64,000 nucleotides of DNA from Erysipelotrichaceae bacterium (GTDB lineage Bacteria > Bacillota_I > Bacilli_A > RFN20 > CAG-826): contig SVBF01000011.1 of NCBI GenBank assembly GCA_015058945.1, forward strand, positions 76,527 to 140,526, read 5' to 3'. Shown piece after piece: positions 25,567 through 35,013 of this stretch; position 1 is the stretch's first letter, and every line of letters begins with the position of its first letter. The position numbers and the translations under genes were made by a program. The notes beneath the pieces are model-generated. The model saw only the letters and a list, made by a program, of their open reading frames with translations, was not told the DNA's origin and searched no databases.

Positions 25567-26868
25567 TTAACGGATATAGGCGTGGACGATCGGCGAGACG
25601 CTGACGGGTTCGTCCGAGAGTTCGAAGGCGTCATGGATTTCGCCGATGATCGCGCCGACGCCGCTCTTGTTCGTGTGGGCGTAGCAAAGGATGTCGCCCT
25701 TATTGACGCGGTCGCCGACTTTTTTGTTGAGCAAGATGCCCGCGGACATGTCGATGACGTCTTGCATGGTCGCGCGTCCGGCGCCGATTTTCATCGCCGA
25801 AAGGCCGATGGCCAAGGAATCGATGCGACGAAGATTGCCGGAACGGTTCGCGTAGACCGGGAAGATATTCTTCGCGAGGGGGAATTTGCTCGGATCCATC
25901 AAATAAGATACGTCGCCGCCTTGGGCTTGGAACATCTCGACGAGTTTATGGAAGCCAGACCCATCCTCGATGGCCCTAGCGATGCGGCGTTCCCCTTCAT
26001 CGAGGTCTTCGACGATGTGGGATTGCTCTAACATGATCGCCCCGGCGCGCTTGACGAGCTCGACGAGGTCGCGCGGACCTTTGCCCTGCAAGGTGAGGAT
26101 GGCTTCTTTCACTTCGAGGGCATTGCCTACGGCAAGACCCAAAGGTTGGTCCATGTCGGTGAGGATGGCGCGGGTATCGCGTCCGAGGTGCGAGCCGATC
26201 TCGACCATCGCGGAAGCGAGTTCCTTCGCGCGTTCCAATGTCTTCATGAAGGCGCCCGAGCCGAACTTGACGTCCAAAAGGATCGCGTTGGAACCCGCGG
26301 CGAGCTTCTTCGACATGATGGAAGAGGCGATGAGGGGGATCGATTCGACGGTGCCGGTAACGTCGCGGAGGGCATAAAGTTTCTTGTCCGCCGGGTCGAT
26401 TTGGGCGGTTTGGCCGATGATCGCGATGCCGATGTCATTGACTTGCTTGATGAATTCCTCGCGGGTGCGCTGAATCTTTGTGCCTGGGACGCTCTCCATT
26501 TTGTCGAGGGTGCCGCCGGTATGGCCTAGTCCCCTACCCGACATCTTCGCGACCTTGCCGCCACAGGCGGAGACCAGAGGTCCGAGGACGAGCGAGGTCT
26601 TGTCGCCGACCCCGCCGGTGCTATGTTTGTCGACTTTGATGCCGTCGATCTCGGAAAGGTCGATCGTCTCGCCCGAATGCATCATCGCGTTGGTGAGGAT
26701 CGAGGTTTCCTTCGCGTCCATGCCGCGGAAATAGATCGCCATGGCTAGCGCCGAGGCCTGATAATCGGGAATCTCGCCCGAGACATAGCCGGAGACGAAG
26801 AAACGGATTTCTTCCTCGCTAAGCGCATGGCCATCGCGCTTGCGTTCAATGATATCAACCATTCTCAT
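25567..26868 (-). CDS. pdp: Pyrimidine-nucleoside phosphorylase
   Basis: Splits uridine, thymidine or deoxyuridine with phosphate for nucleoside salvage. 433 residues: MRMVDIIERKRDGHALSEEEI, the phosphate-binding KHSTGGVGDKTSLVLGPLV region near 80-100 and LYALRDVTGTVESIPLIASSIMSKKLAAG near 165-195. The family start is MRMVDI, at 26868; GGAG is only 2 nt from that ATG but 8 nt from the next one (26862), so either may be used. The 26 codons further upstream are not coding. TACAAT (26876-26881) lies close to the start. It is divergent from the rRNA methyltransferase gene. Confidence 0.93.
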   Translation of the reverse strand: MRMVDIIERKRDGHALSEEEIRFFVSGYVSGEIPDYQASALAMAIYFRGMDAKETSILTNAMMHSGETIDLSEIDGIKVDKHSTGGVGDKTSLVLGPLVSACGGKVAKMSGRGLGHTGGTLDKMESVPGTKIQRTREEFIKQVNDIGIAIIGQTAQIDPADKKLYALRDVTGTVESIPLIASSIMSKKLAAGSNAILLDVKFGSGAFMKTLERAKELASAMVEIGSHLGRDTRAILTDMDQPLGLAVGNALEVKEAILTLQGKGPRDLVELVKRAGAIMLEQSHIVEDLDEGERRIARAIEDGSGFHKLVEMFQAQGGDVSYLMDPSKFPLAKNIFPVYANRSGNLRRIDSLAIGLSAMKIGAGRATMQDVIDMSAGILLNKKVGDRVNKGDILCYAHTNKSGVGAIIGEIHDAFELSDEPVSVSPIVHAYIR

Positions 26869-26890
26869 GGCTCCAATTGTACCATAGCCC

Positions 26891-26905
26891 AAAGCATAAT
26901 GCTTT
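26891..26905. promoter_or_regulatory. Palindrome between the divergent pdp and methyltransferase genes
   Basis: A perfect inverted repeat AAAGCAT-A-ATGCTTT in the 94-bp divergent intergenic region, just upstream of the pdp -10 box. It looks like a repressor or activator site. No regulator is encoded beside it. Confidence 0.4.
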
Positions 26906-26927
26906 GCCGATATGCGCGAGGGGAGAA

Positions 26928-26956
26928 TTGACTTAAGTCCCGTCACTCCCTAGGAT
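26928..26956 (+). promoter_or_regulatory. Promoter giving a leaderless methyltransferase mRNA
   Basis: TTGACT (26928-26933), 17-nt spacer, TAGGAT (26951-26956). Only 6 nt follow before the ATG at 26963, so the predicted transcription start coincides with the start codon. There is no room for a ribosome binding site. Confidence 0.6.
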
Positions 26957-26962
26957 TAACCC

Positions 26963-28261
26963 ATGGATTTCTTTTCTTCCTTACGCCCCTTTTACCCCGA
27001 AGAAGTCGTTTTTGGCTTAGAAAGGGCACTATGGGAGAAAAGGGTATATGGCCTTTATCTCAACACCGAGAAGATGAGCGATGAGGAACTCTTGTCTCGT
27101 TTTCCTTTCCTTACGGCCCACCCGATCCTCCCCCACGCCTATCTTTATGACGGCGAGGCTTATCCTCTAGGCAAATCGATGGAACATAACCTTGGCGTCT
27201 TCTATTGCATGGACCCGGCCTCGATGGTCGTCCCCTATTTCCTCGCCCCTAGAATTGGTGAGCGCGTCCTCGATTATTGCGCGGCCCCCGGGGGCAAGAC
27301 CATCGTCGCCTCACTCCTCATGGGCAACGAAGGCGCGATTCTTTCCAATGACCTCTCCTATACCCGTAGCCTTGAGACCTCCCATAACGTGGAACGGCTT
27401 GGACGAAGAAACGTCGCCGTCACTTCCGGTGACCTATCCTTAGTTCCCCCTCACGTCTACGAAGGCTATTTCGACCGCATCCTCCTCGACGCCCCTTGCA
27501 GCGGCTCCGCCATGTTCCGAAAAGAACCGAAGATGATGGCGGATTGGACGGAAGAGAAAGTCCTTCGCCAAGCTAAGATCCAAGCCGAATTGTTAGACGT
27601 GGCATCCCGATATGTCCGTAACGGCGGACTTATCGCCTATTCGACCTGTTCCTTTTCCTACGAAGAGGATGAGGCCGTCGTCTTGGATTTTTTATCGAAG
27701 CACCCCGATTTCAAAGCCGTCCATATCTCCGATAGCCCTTTGTTTTATTCTCACCCCGATTTACCGGAAGCGATCCACGTTTTCCCCTATCTCCATCCGG
27801 GCGAAGGTCAGTTCCTCGCCTTGCTTAAAAAGTGCGGCGAAGAAACGGAGCGCAGCGAAGGGCACTATGGCATTTTGCCCCCTAAAATCGCCGCATCTTT
27901 AACTTCTTATGGCCTAGGGAAGCTCGATTATCTATGCCATAAAGGCGCCTATTATGGCCTTTCGATGCCCTTAAGGATCCCCGAGAAGGTTTCCTTGCTC
28001 CGTTATGGCGTCAAGCTATGCGAGGACAAAGAGCCGTTCATCCCTGATCACGCCCTATCTTCCTTCGCTCCGAAGGAAATGTGCATCGAGTTATCCGAGG
28101 ACCTCGCGAAAAAATACCTTCGCGGCGAAACCTTCCCCCTAAAAGAAAAAGACGGCTTTGCCGTCGTCACGTACTTAGGGTTGCCCTTAGGTTTCGTGAA
28201 GGTCGCGAAGGGTATCGCGAAGAACCATTATCCCAAAGGCCTTCGCCGCGATTACCGTTGA
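26963..28261 (+). CDS. RsmF-type rRNA cytosine-C5 methyltransferase
   Basis: An S-adenosylmethionine-dependent RNA m5C methyltransferase, 432 residues. SAM site DYCAAPGGKT near 107; catalytic cysteines in DAPCSGSAMFRKEP near 177 and YSTCSFSYEEDEAVV near 222. The C-terminal ~150 residues form the RNA-binding region seen in RsmF/YebU relatives (NHYPKGLRRDYR near the end). The target is probably 16S rRNA, but the position is not deducible. The ATG sits directly under a promoter with no ribosome site. The last 10 nt overlap the convergent gene at 28252. Confidence 0.9.
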   Translation: MDFFSSLRPFYPEEVVFGLERALWEKRVYGLYLNTEKMSDEELLSRFPFLTAHPILPHAYLYDGEAYPLGKSMEHNLGVFYCMDPASMVVPYFLAPRIGERVLDYCAAPGGKTIVASLLMGNEGAILSNDLSYTRSLETSHNVERLGRRNVAVTSGDLSLVPPHVYEGYFDRILLDAPCSGSAMFRKEPKMMADWTEEKVLRQAKIQAELLDVASRYVRNGGLIAYSTCSFSYEEDEAVVLDFLSKHPDFKAVHISDSPLFYSHPDLPEAIHVFPYLHPGEGQFLALLKKCGEETERSEGHYGILPPKIAASLTSYGLGKLDYLCHKGAYYGLSMPLRIPEKVSLLRYGVKLCEDKEPFIPDHALSSFAPKEMCIELSEDLAKKYLRGETFPLKEKDGFAVVTYLGLPLGFVKVAKGIAKNHYPKGLRRDYR

Positions 28262-28674
28262 TCTTCCTTTAAGGAGGCTAGGCCTAATGCGGCGATCACC
28301 ACGACGCAGGCGCCGATCACCATCATCGAGATCATGAACTCGACGTTATGGAAGAAGATCACCTGCGGAATCGCCTCGGCGAAAAGGATGGCGCCGCAGA
28401 CGATGCCGACGATGTCACCTGGCTTATATAATCCGGGCTTTTCTTTCGATAACGTCGTGCCGATGACGCCAAAGACGGCCATCGTAAGATTAGTGATGCC
28501 ATAGCTTAGGCACCATGGCAAATAATAGGAGGCGTCCGCCCCGGCGGGACGATTTTGATGAAGCGGCCAAAACATGGCCGCGAAGCCGATGAAGCCGCCG
28601 ATGATGAGCGAGATCGCCATCGTGCGGAAGAGCGATTCGCCCTTATGTGTCTCTGGTGCCTTAACCGCGCGCAT
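28252..28674 (-). CDS. Small four-helix membrane protein, unknown
   Basis: 140 residues with four predicted membrane helices (around 20-40, 53-75, 85-105 and 112-132) and a short charged end. No motif is recognised. AGGA is placed 8 nt before the ATG. It follows the plsC-like gene by 10 nt in the same direction and is probably cotranscribed. Its stop lies inside the end of the convergent methyltransferase gene. Confidence 0.7.
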   Translation of the reverse strand: MRAVKAPETHKGESLFRTMAISLIIGGFIGFAAMFWPLHQNRPAGADASYYLPWCLSYGITNLTMAVFGVIGTTLSKEKPGLYKPGDIVGIVCGAILFAEAIPQVIFFHNVEFMISMMVIGACVVVIAALGLASLKEDQR

Positions 28675-28684
28675 ATCTAAATTC

Positions 28685-29497
28685 CTATTTGGTCACGGGA
28701 AGATTCTTCCACCATTTGACCGGTTTGTCTTTGTTTTTCTTACTGTCGAAATAGGCGCGGTCGTTTTCTACGAGGGTTGGCATGACGTTAGCTATCTCCT
28801 CACGAAGCAAATCCGCGAGCTCGACGGTCTTCATCTCCTGGAAGGAAGGATATTCGAGCTCCTTGAGCTTTTGGACCTGCAACAGTCTTCCCTTGCCCTT
28901 GCTCTCATCGAAGGTATGGAAGACGCCGAAATGGGCGAAGAGGATGATGGGCGATTTGGCCATGTAGGCGAGCTTAAGACTGCCCGGATGGAAGGGCAAC
29001 ACCTTCCCGTCATAAGGGTTTTTGTTCCTCGTGCCCTCGGGGAAGATGCAATAGGAATAGCCGTTTTGGAGCATCTTCACCTTCGCGGTCTTGAAGACGC
29101 GGACGGCTTGGAAGGCGTCGTCGCGGTCGAGGAAAAGCCCGTCGATGGCCGTGATGAAACGACCCGCGATGGGAATCTTCTTCGCCTCCATCTTCGCGAT
29201 GAAGGAGACCGGGCGCGGGGATAAGGCGATGAGGACCAAGGGGTCTAGGGCCGAAAGGTGGTTGGCGCAATAGACGCAGGGCCGGTCGGATTCTAATGAA
29301 GGGACGTCCACCTCCGCCATATCGATATGCATGTGGCGCAAAAGGAAAACGACGAGGGAGCGCGCCTTTCGATAACGGTATTCCACGCTCTTCCTTTCGG
29401 GATGGCGGGAACAGGGCAAAATCCACTGGAAATACTCGAAGAATACCCGCGGCAAGCAGAGCAATCCGATTCGAATGTACTTCAGCAACTTTCGCAT
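28685..29497 (-). CDS. 1-acyl-sn-glycerol-3-phosphate acyltransferase family (PlsC-like)
   Basis: Likely adds an acyl chain to lysophosphatidate at the inner face of the membrane. 270 residues with the acyltransferase motifs NHLSALDPLVL (H-x4-D) near 80 and FPEGTRNKNP near 155, plus hydrophobic N-terminal residues for membrane contact. Substrates other than glycerol-3-phosphate esters are possible for this large family. The -10-like TATGCT lies 6 nt before the ATG with no clear ribosome site. Confidence 0.88.
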   Translation of the reverse strand: MRKLLKYIRIGLLCLPRVFFEYFQWILPCSRHPERKSVEYRYRKARSLVVFLLRHMHIDMAEVDVPSLESDRPCVYCANHLSALDPLVLIALSPRPVSFIAKMEAKKIPIAGRFITAIDGLFLDRDDAFQAVRVFKTAKVKMLQNGYSYCIFPEGTRNKNPYDGKVLPFHPGSLKLAYMAKSPIILFAHFGVFHTFDESKGKGRLLQVQKLKELEYPSFQEMKTVELADLLREEIANVMPTLVENDRAYFDSKKNKDKPVKWWKNLPVTK

Positions 29498-29545
29498 ATC
29501 TAAAGCATATACCCCTTCGTCGCTTTCGCTAAGGGGAACGAACTA

Positions 29546-29833
29546 TTATTCGTTCATTTCGTCGCGTTTGGCGTTCGGGGCGTAGATTTCCTCGATTTCC
29601 AAAGCGATGTAAAGGCCGAGGGGCTTTTCCTCCTCTAGGCGGCCCTTAAGGATGATGAGGCTCCCATTCTTGGCGAGGAAGAAGGAAGAGAGTGGGCTCC
29701 GCGAGGAACGCACAGGGATGTTGAAGACCCGGAATTCGCCCCGGGTCGGCAAAAGCGAATCCACCTCCACGAGGCGGGTTTGATCGTCGATCCGTTCGCC
29801 GAGGCGACCGGACAGAAAGACACTAGACAACAT
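29546..29833 (-). CDS. Small OB-fold-like protein, possible single-strand binding
   Basis: 95 residues whose strand pattern (MLSSVFLSGRLGER near 1-14, FRVFNIPVRSS near 34, GSLIILKGRLEEE near 57) matches SSB/PriB-type OB folds: an opening V-x-L-x-G-R-L strand, then a second G-R-L strand. The usual acidic SSB tail is replaced by NAKRDEMNE. AAGGAG precedes the ATG. The role is inferred from pattern only; the usual SSB length is greater. Confidence 0.55.
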   Translation of the reverse strand: MLSSVFLSGRLGERIDDQTRLVEVDSLLPTRGEFRVFNIPVRSSRSPLSSFFLAKNGSLIILKGRLEEEKPLGLYIALEIEEIYAPNAKRDEMNE

Positions 29834-29885
29834 GTCTACTCCTTTTCGTTTGCGTAGATCGGCCTCGACGCGGGCGAAGGGAAGA

Positions 29886-31985
29886 TTATCCGCGGCGGAG
29901 CAAAACCACGCTGCGCGGCGGGATATGGGCTTGCGCCCCGTTTTCGAAACACGTGATCTCGGCAGTCCCGAAACTCACGGAGGTTTGCGGTTCGACCGGC
30001 ACGACGACTTCATGGCCGGTGACGTTGATATAGACGGAGAGTTCCTTGATGGGGGCGATGAGGTTAGAGTCGACGAAACTTAGGCGGATCGCATCCCCCA
30101 CCTCCTCAACATTGATGGAAGGTCCGATGACCCTCGGGTCGAAGATATGAAAGCAACGGAGGTTCTTGCGAAGCTTGATGGCCTCGGCGAGACGCTTGGA
30201 CATATCGAAACGCTTATCGAGCAATGCATAATCCATCTGGTTAAAATGGTCGCCTTTGTTATAGGTGTTGTCCTCGCCATACTTCGTAAGGCCGATCTCC
30301 TGGCCCATGTGGATGAAAGGGATGCCGATAGAGAAGATCACGGCGGCGTTGATGGCCTCCACGAGGCGGAGGCGTTCCTCTTCGGAAAGGTCGCCGCGAC
30401 GCCTGGCGAAATGGTCGAAGATCGTGCCGTTATCGTGGCATTCAACATAGTTGACGGTTTGGTTCGCGGAGAGGAATTTGGCGCCGACGTTGAAGTCGGT
30501 GCAGCTGCCGACGAGGACGTTTTCGACATTGCCGGTCACCCCGCGGTTCTCGCAGAAATACTCCTTGAGGGATTCGCGGTAGAAATCGTTGAAGAAGCCG
30601 TATTCGGGAAGGAGGCGATAATTGCCCATGTGGCCTAAGGGCTGCTTGACTTCGCCGCCCATGTTCCAGCCTTCGCCATAGAGGATGAAGCTCTTGTGCT
30701 TAGCTAGGCCATAAGCGGAGATTTCTTTGAGGGTATCGCAGTCGATGATGCCCATGAGGTCGAAGCGGAAACCGTCGATCCCATATTCGTCGATCCACCA
30801 CTTGCAGGCGTCGACGATGAGCTTGCGCACCATCGGGCGTTCGGAGGCGAGGTCATCGCCGCAACCGGAAGTGTTGGCCATTTTGCCGTTATTGCGGTGG
30901 CGGAAGTAATAATTGGGGACGATGCGTTCGAAGGTCGACTTCTCGTATTCGAACACGTGGTTATAAACCACGTCCATGATGACACGGAGGCCGTGCTTAT
31001 GGAATTCGGCCACCATCTTCTTGCAATCGCGGATGCGGGAAAGCGGATCGAGCAAGACCGAGGCATAGGAGCCTTCGGGGACGAAGTACTGATAGGGATC
31101 GTAACCCCAGTTATAGCCGGTCTCGGGATGTTCCTCATCGACCGTCTTGTAGTCGTAGATCGGGAGCAATTGGACGTGGGTGACGCCGAGGGAGAGTAGG
31201 TAATCTAAACCCGCTGGATTGCCGCCTTTGGTCTTCCTCCCCTGCTCCACCATGCCGAGGAATCGTCCTTTATGGACGATGTTGGTGCCCGAATGGATGG
31301 TGAAGTCGCGGACGTGGGTCTCGTAGATCACGGCGTCGCTATAGGACTCGCACACCGGCAAACATTCGCGGTGGAAATCTTCCTTGAGGCGCGAGAAATC
31401 GGCGACGACCGATTCCCGACCGTTAGCGATCGAGGCCTTGGCGTAAGGATCGGGGGTGCGATGGGTGACTTCGCTGTTGGTGACGTAATAATGGTATTCG
31501 GCCCCGGCATGGTCGCCCTTTAAGACGCAGCGGAAGACGCCGGCATCGGTACGGATCATGTTGACGGGTTGGAATGGCTCTTTGGGGCTATCACGATAGC
31601 CGAGGATGACCTTTGAGGCCAAAGGGGCCCATAAGGCGAAGCGCGTCTCCTTCTTGGAGTAGACCGCCCCGAGGTCATCGCCATCATAGAAAAAGCGTTC
31701 GTCGAAATCGGGGAAATAGGTCGCGTCGGTCACGTCCAAGGCCACCGAGCCATATTGGGCCATGCAGAGGAAATAACTGCGCCCTAGCTCAAGAGGCGCG
31801 TCGAGGCGAAAATCGGCGATCGCAAGCGTCGACAAAGTGTTGAGGCGCGTCGGGGTCAGCTTTTGACGGGCGACGCCATCGACGATCAAGGTCGGCTCGA
31901 TGCGTTCCCAGGAAAGGGACGAAAAAACGACGAGTCGAATCAGGTCCGGTTGGACCAATTTGGCATTGAGGAAGGTTTCTTTCAT
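29886..31985 (-). CDS. pulA: Type I pullulanase (GH13), debranching enzyme
   Basis: Hydrolyses alpha-1,6 branches in pullulan, limit dextrins or glycogen. 699 residues, no signal peptide, so probably intracellular. A beta-rich N-terminal part and a CBM48-like region (~100-170) precede the barrel. The type I signature YNWGYDP is at 291-297. Catalytic regions: MDVVYNH (337-343), nucleophile D409 in GFRFDLMG, acid/base E438 in ILYGEGW, and YVECHDNGT. A strong promoter lies 17 nt before the ATG, but no ribosome site is visible. It complements the secreted amylase by processing imported branched fragments. Confidence 0.92.
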   Translation of the reverse strand: MKETFLNAKLVQPDLIRLVVFSSLSWERIEPTLIVDGVARQKLTPTRLNTLSTLAIADFRLDAPLELGRSYFLCMAQYGSVALDVTDATYFPDFDERFFYDGDDLGAVYSKKETRFALWAPLASKVILGYRDSPKEPFQPVNMIRTDAGVFRCVLKGDHAGAEYHYYVTNSEVTHRTPDPYAKASIANGRESVVADFSRLKEDFHRECLPVCESYSDAVIYETHVRDFTIHSGTNIVHKGRFLGMVEQGRKTKGGNPAGLDYLLSLGVTHVQLLPIYDYKTVDEEHPETGYNWGYDPYQYFVPEGSYASVLLDPLSRIRDCKKMVAEFHKHGLRVIMDVVYNHVFEYEKSTFERIVPNYYFRHRNNGKMANTSGCGDDLASERPMVRKLIVDACKWWIDEYGIDGFRFDLMGIIDCDTLKEISAYGLAKHKSFILYGEGWNMGGEVKQPLGHMGNYRLLPEYGFFNDFYRESLKEYFCENRGVTGNVENVLVGSCTDFNVGAKFLSANQTVNYVECHDNGTIFDHFARRRGDLSEEERLRLVEAINAAVIFSIGIPFIHMGQEIGLTKYGEDNTYNKGDHFNQMDYALLDKRFDMSKRLAEAIKLRKNLRCFHIFDPRVIGPSINVEEVGDAIRLSFVDSNLIAPIKELSVYINVTGHEVVVPVEPQTSVSFGTAEITCFENGAQAHIPPRSVVLLRRG

Positions 31986-32002
31986 AGGGGAAAATCAGTT
32001 CA

Positions 32003-32032
32003 ATTATACGCGTAGGCGCGCATAGTGGTAAA
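32003..32032 (-). promoter_or_regulatory. pulA promoter
   Basis: Minus strand TTTACC (32027-32032), 18-nt spacer, TATAAT (32003-32008). The leader would be about 10 nt and contains no purine-rich ribosome site. Confidence 0.6.
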
Positions 32033-34963
32033 TCACGAGTTTTGCTGGGGCAGTTCGCTTTCGTCATGGACTAGCACGCGGCAGCCTTTGGAGTTATTCG
32101 CCGTGCCGTCGGGGGCGGCGACGATGCCTTCTTGCTGCAAGCGCGAGAGGATCTTGCCCGCGCGAGGGAATCCGACCTCGAATTCGCGTTGGATCATCGA
32201 GATCGAGCAATATTCGCGGGTCATGATGACGGATTTGACGTAGTTGTACTTTTCGTCGTCGGAGATCTTCTTGAGTTCGGCGCTGCTAAGGGTCGGGACC
32301 GGGGCGTAGCCGCCGTCGCGGATCTCGGGTCCTTTGTCCTCATCCTCGTCCTCGAGGTTAAGGAAATCGGGGTCGTACATCGGGGCCATCTGGTTGCGCA
32401 CGAAGTCGCAGACGTTCTTCATCTCGCGGTGGGTGGCTAAGCAGCCCTGGGCGCGGACGAAATCGCGCTTGGAGAGTTCTTGGCAATCGATGAGCATGTC
32501 GCCGTAGCCATAGAGGTCTTCCGCCCCGCCTTGGCCCAAGATCGTGACCGAGTCTTGGGAGGAAGCAACGGTCAAGGCGACGCGGCAAAGGAGGTTCGAC
32601 TTGATCGTGCCGGTGATGACTTTGACGTCGGGGCGCTGGGTGGCGACGATGAGGTGGATGCCGCAGGCCCTGGCTTTCTGCGCAATGCGCAGGACATGGT
32701 CGGAGATCTCTTTGCATTCCCCGACCAAATCGGCGAATTCGTCGACGAAGACGACGATGTACGACATGCGCTTCTTATGGTTAGGCAAGGCGTATTCGGC
32801 GTTGTAGTCGACGATGTTCGAGACACCCGCGTCAGCGAGCATGACGTAACGCTCGTCCATGAGCTTGCAGAGCTTCGCGAGGCAGTTTTTTGCCGGAATC
32901 GCCTCTTTGACGATCGGGCAGAGCAAGTGCGGCATGTCCTTATATGGGGCCATTTCGACGCCGCGCTTGGGGTCGATCAAAACGAGTTTGAGGTCCTCGG
33001 GGCGGTTGCGCATGATGAGCGTCATCAAAATGCCATGGGCAAAGACCGATTTACCAGAGCCGGAAGTACCGGCGACGAGCATGTGCGGGAACTTGGCGAG
33101 GTCGGCTTGTTTTAAAGAGCCATCGATCGCTAAGCCGAAAGGAATGCGTAGATCCGCCGTCTCGCGTCTAGGCGGCAAAGCGACGAACATCTCCTTGAAG
33201 GAAACGATGCGTCTAGTGTCGTTAGCGACTTCGAGCGCGCTGCAAGCAAGGCCGAGGACACGCTCCACGAAACGCACGGGCACGCCGCCTAAGCGCACCT
33301 CGAGGTCGGGGATGATGCGGGCGATGGCTTGGACGGAGACGCCGGGGTCCGCCTCGATCGAATAACGGGTGATCGAAGGGCCGACGAGGTATTCGGTCAC
33401 GTGGGCGCCGACGCGGAAGTCGACGAAGATTTGGTTGATGGCCTCCGCTTTCTTGCGGCACTCCTCCTTGATGGTCTCGCTCTCGGAGGAGGCATTGCCT
33501 TCGTCAAGGAGGTCGGCGGAAGGGAAAACGTAGGGAGGAAGCGGCTTTTCGATGTCGTCGTCCTCAGGTTTGGGCTCTTCCTTCACTTCCGGCTCACTCT
33601 CGGGTTTAGGAGGTAAGGTCTCCTCGGGCGCCAAGGTCTCGGGGGTCAAGATCAACTTATCTTTCGGGGCGAGGACGATCGGATCGTTATTCACCGCCTC
33701 AAAGGGGTGCTCGTCCTCTTCTTCCTCAAGGGGGGCGTCCGCGGTTAGGGCCTCAAAGGTTTCCGCTTCTTCTTCCTCTTTTTCGAAGTCCGGCATATGA
33801 ATCGGTTCGTCGGTGAAGGCGGGGGTGGCTTGGACCGGCGCCTCTTGCGACATGGCGATCGATTCGGCAGCGGCGGGTTTAGCGATGTTCGTCGAGGTCA
33901 AAAAGGAAGGCGCGGCGACAAGATGCGGCGATTCTTCCACCGCTTTCGGAACCGGTTTTTCCTGCGCCACCTTGGCGACTTGCTCGACATGGAAGTCCGG
34001 GGAAGGTTCCTTGACCGTGCTCTCCATCGGTCCGGGATCGAAGAAAGCTTCCTTAAGTCCGGAGGTGCGGATCGGGTTATTCGCGTAGGAATCGAATTTG
34101 GGGTTCTCGAGTTCCCGTGGGGAGGAGGAAGGATAGGAGCTTTGTTCAAAGCGCGGCGAGGCGGGCATGGGTGACTTGGCGTGCTCGACGCGCAGGCTCT
34201 TGCGGCTAGGCAAGGTCGATCCGCCAGCCGGGGCGAAGACATATTCGCCCATCGGGCTCGTCGGAGCGGGCGTTTCCGGGGTTTCTTCCTTCGGGGCGAA
34301 GCTTAGTTTCGGCGCCTCGCGCTTCGGCTCGGGTTCGCCGGCCTCAAAGACGTATTCGCGCTCGTCTTCCTCGCGTTTCTCCCGCGCTTTCTCGCGTCGC
34401 GCCTTCTTCACCGCGCCTTCGGCATGAGCAAAGCGGAAGAAACGCTTGATGAACGGGAAGAAAACGAGGAATAGGCCGAGGAGAAGGAACGGGATGAGGA
34501 TGAGGTAAGGTAGCCAAATCCCCGCTTTGTTGAGTGCGGCGAGGATGATGTTGCCAAGATACCCTCCGGCGATCTCTGAGCCTATGTAGAGGGCGATGCC
34601 ATTTCCGGCGTAAGCGTCATTGAGGGCGGTGAAGAAAGCGCCGCTTTCGTCGTTGAAGACCCCGTTAGCGAGGATTTCTGCGATAAGCAGCCATCCCGCG
34701 AGTAGCGAGATCAGGATGCCGAAATTGACGCGGAAGGAATATTTCTTCCAGACCTTGTGGAAGATGAGGTGGAGGCCGCCGATCACAAAGAGGACGGAGA
34801 CGAACCAAAAACCCACGCTTCCAAAGAGGAAATGGAGGGGGTAAGTGACGTAGCGGAGCCTCGTGCGGCAGGAAAGAAGCAGCAAAACCGCGAAGAGGAA
34901 GAGGACGATCCCACCGGTGGAGATCAAGCCGTCTTTGGTGATTTTCTTAGGTTGTTTGGACAT
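32033..34963 (-). CDS. FtsK/SpoIIIE DNA translocase
   Basis: A septum-located motor that clears chromosomal DNA at division. 976 residues: four N-terminal membrane helices (~15-170), a long acidic, Pro/Glu-rich linker (~190-490), then the motor with Walker A AGTSGSGKSVFAHG, Walker B VVFVDEFADLVGE and RACGIHLIVATQRPDV. The C-terminal gamma winged helix that reads KOPS/SRS sites is present (MTREYCSISMIQREFEVGFPRAG). The linker is longer than in B. subtilis SpoIIIE. The start at 34963 has no clear ribosome site. Confidence 0.93.
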   Translation of the reverse strand: MSKQPKKITKDGLISTGGIVLFLFAVLLLLSCRTRLRYVTYPLHFLFGSVGFWFVSVLFVIGGLHLIFHKVWKKYSFRVNFGILISLLAGWLLIAEILANGVFNDESGAFFTALNDAYAGNGIALYIGSEIAGGYLGNIILAALNKAGIWLPYLILIPFLLLGLFLVFFPFIKRFFRFAHAEGAVKKARREKAREKREEDEREYVFEAGEPEPKREAPKLSFAPKEETPETPAPTSPMGEYVFAPAGGSTLPSRKSLRVEHAKSPMPASPRFEQSSYPSSSPRELENPKFDSYANNPIRTSGLKEAFFDPGPMESTVKEPSPDFHVEQVAKVAQEKPVPKAVEESPHLVAAPSFLTSTNIAKPAAAESIAMSQEAPVQATPAFTDEPIHMPDFEKEEEEAETFEALTADAPLEEEEDEHPFEAVNNDPIVLAPKDKLILTPETLAPEETLPPKPESEPEVKEEPKPEDDDIEKPLPPYVFPSADLLDEGNASSESETIKEECRKKAEAINQIFVDFRVGAHVTEYLVGPSITRYSIEADPGVSVQAIARIIPDLEVRLGGVPVRFVERVLGLACSALEVANDTRRIVSFKEMFVALPPRRETADLRIPFGLAIDGSLKQADLAKFPHMLVAGTSGSGKSVFAHGILMTLIMRNRPEDLKLVLIDPKRGVEMAPYKDMPHLLCPIVKEAIPAKNCLAKLCKLMDERYVMLADAGVSNIVDYNAEYALPNHKKRMSYIVVFVDEFADLVGECKEISDHVLRIAQKARACGIHLIVATQRPDVKVITGTIKSNLLCRVALTVASSQDSVTILGQGGAEDLYGYGDMLIDCQELSKRDFVRAQGCLATHREMKNVCDFVRNQMAPMYDPDFLNLEDEDEDKGPEIRDGGYAPVPTLSSAELKKISDDEKYNYVKSVIMTREYCSISMIQREFEVGFPRAGKILSRLQQEGIVAAPDGTANNSKGCRVLVHDESELPQQNS

Positions 34964-35013
34964 GGTTGGTGAAAAAAGGCGAATGGGGATAAAGGGGGTT
35001 AGTCAGTCGAGAA

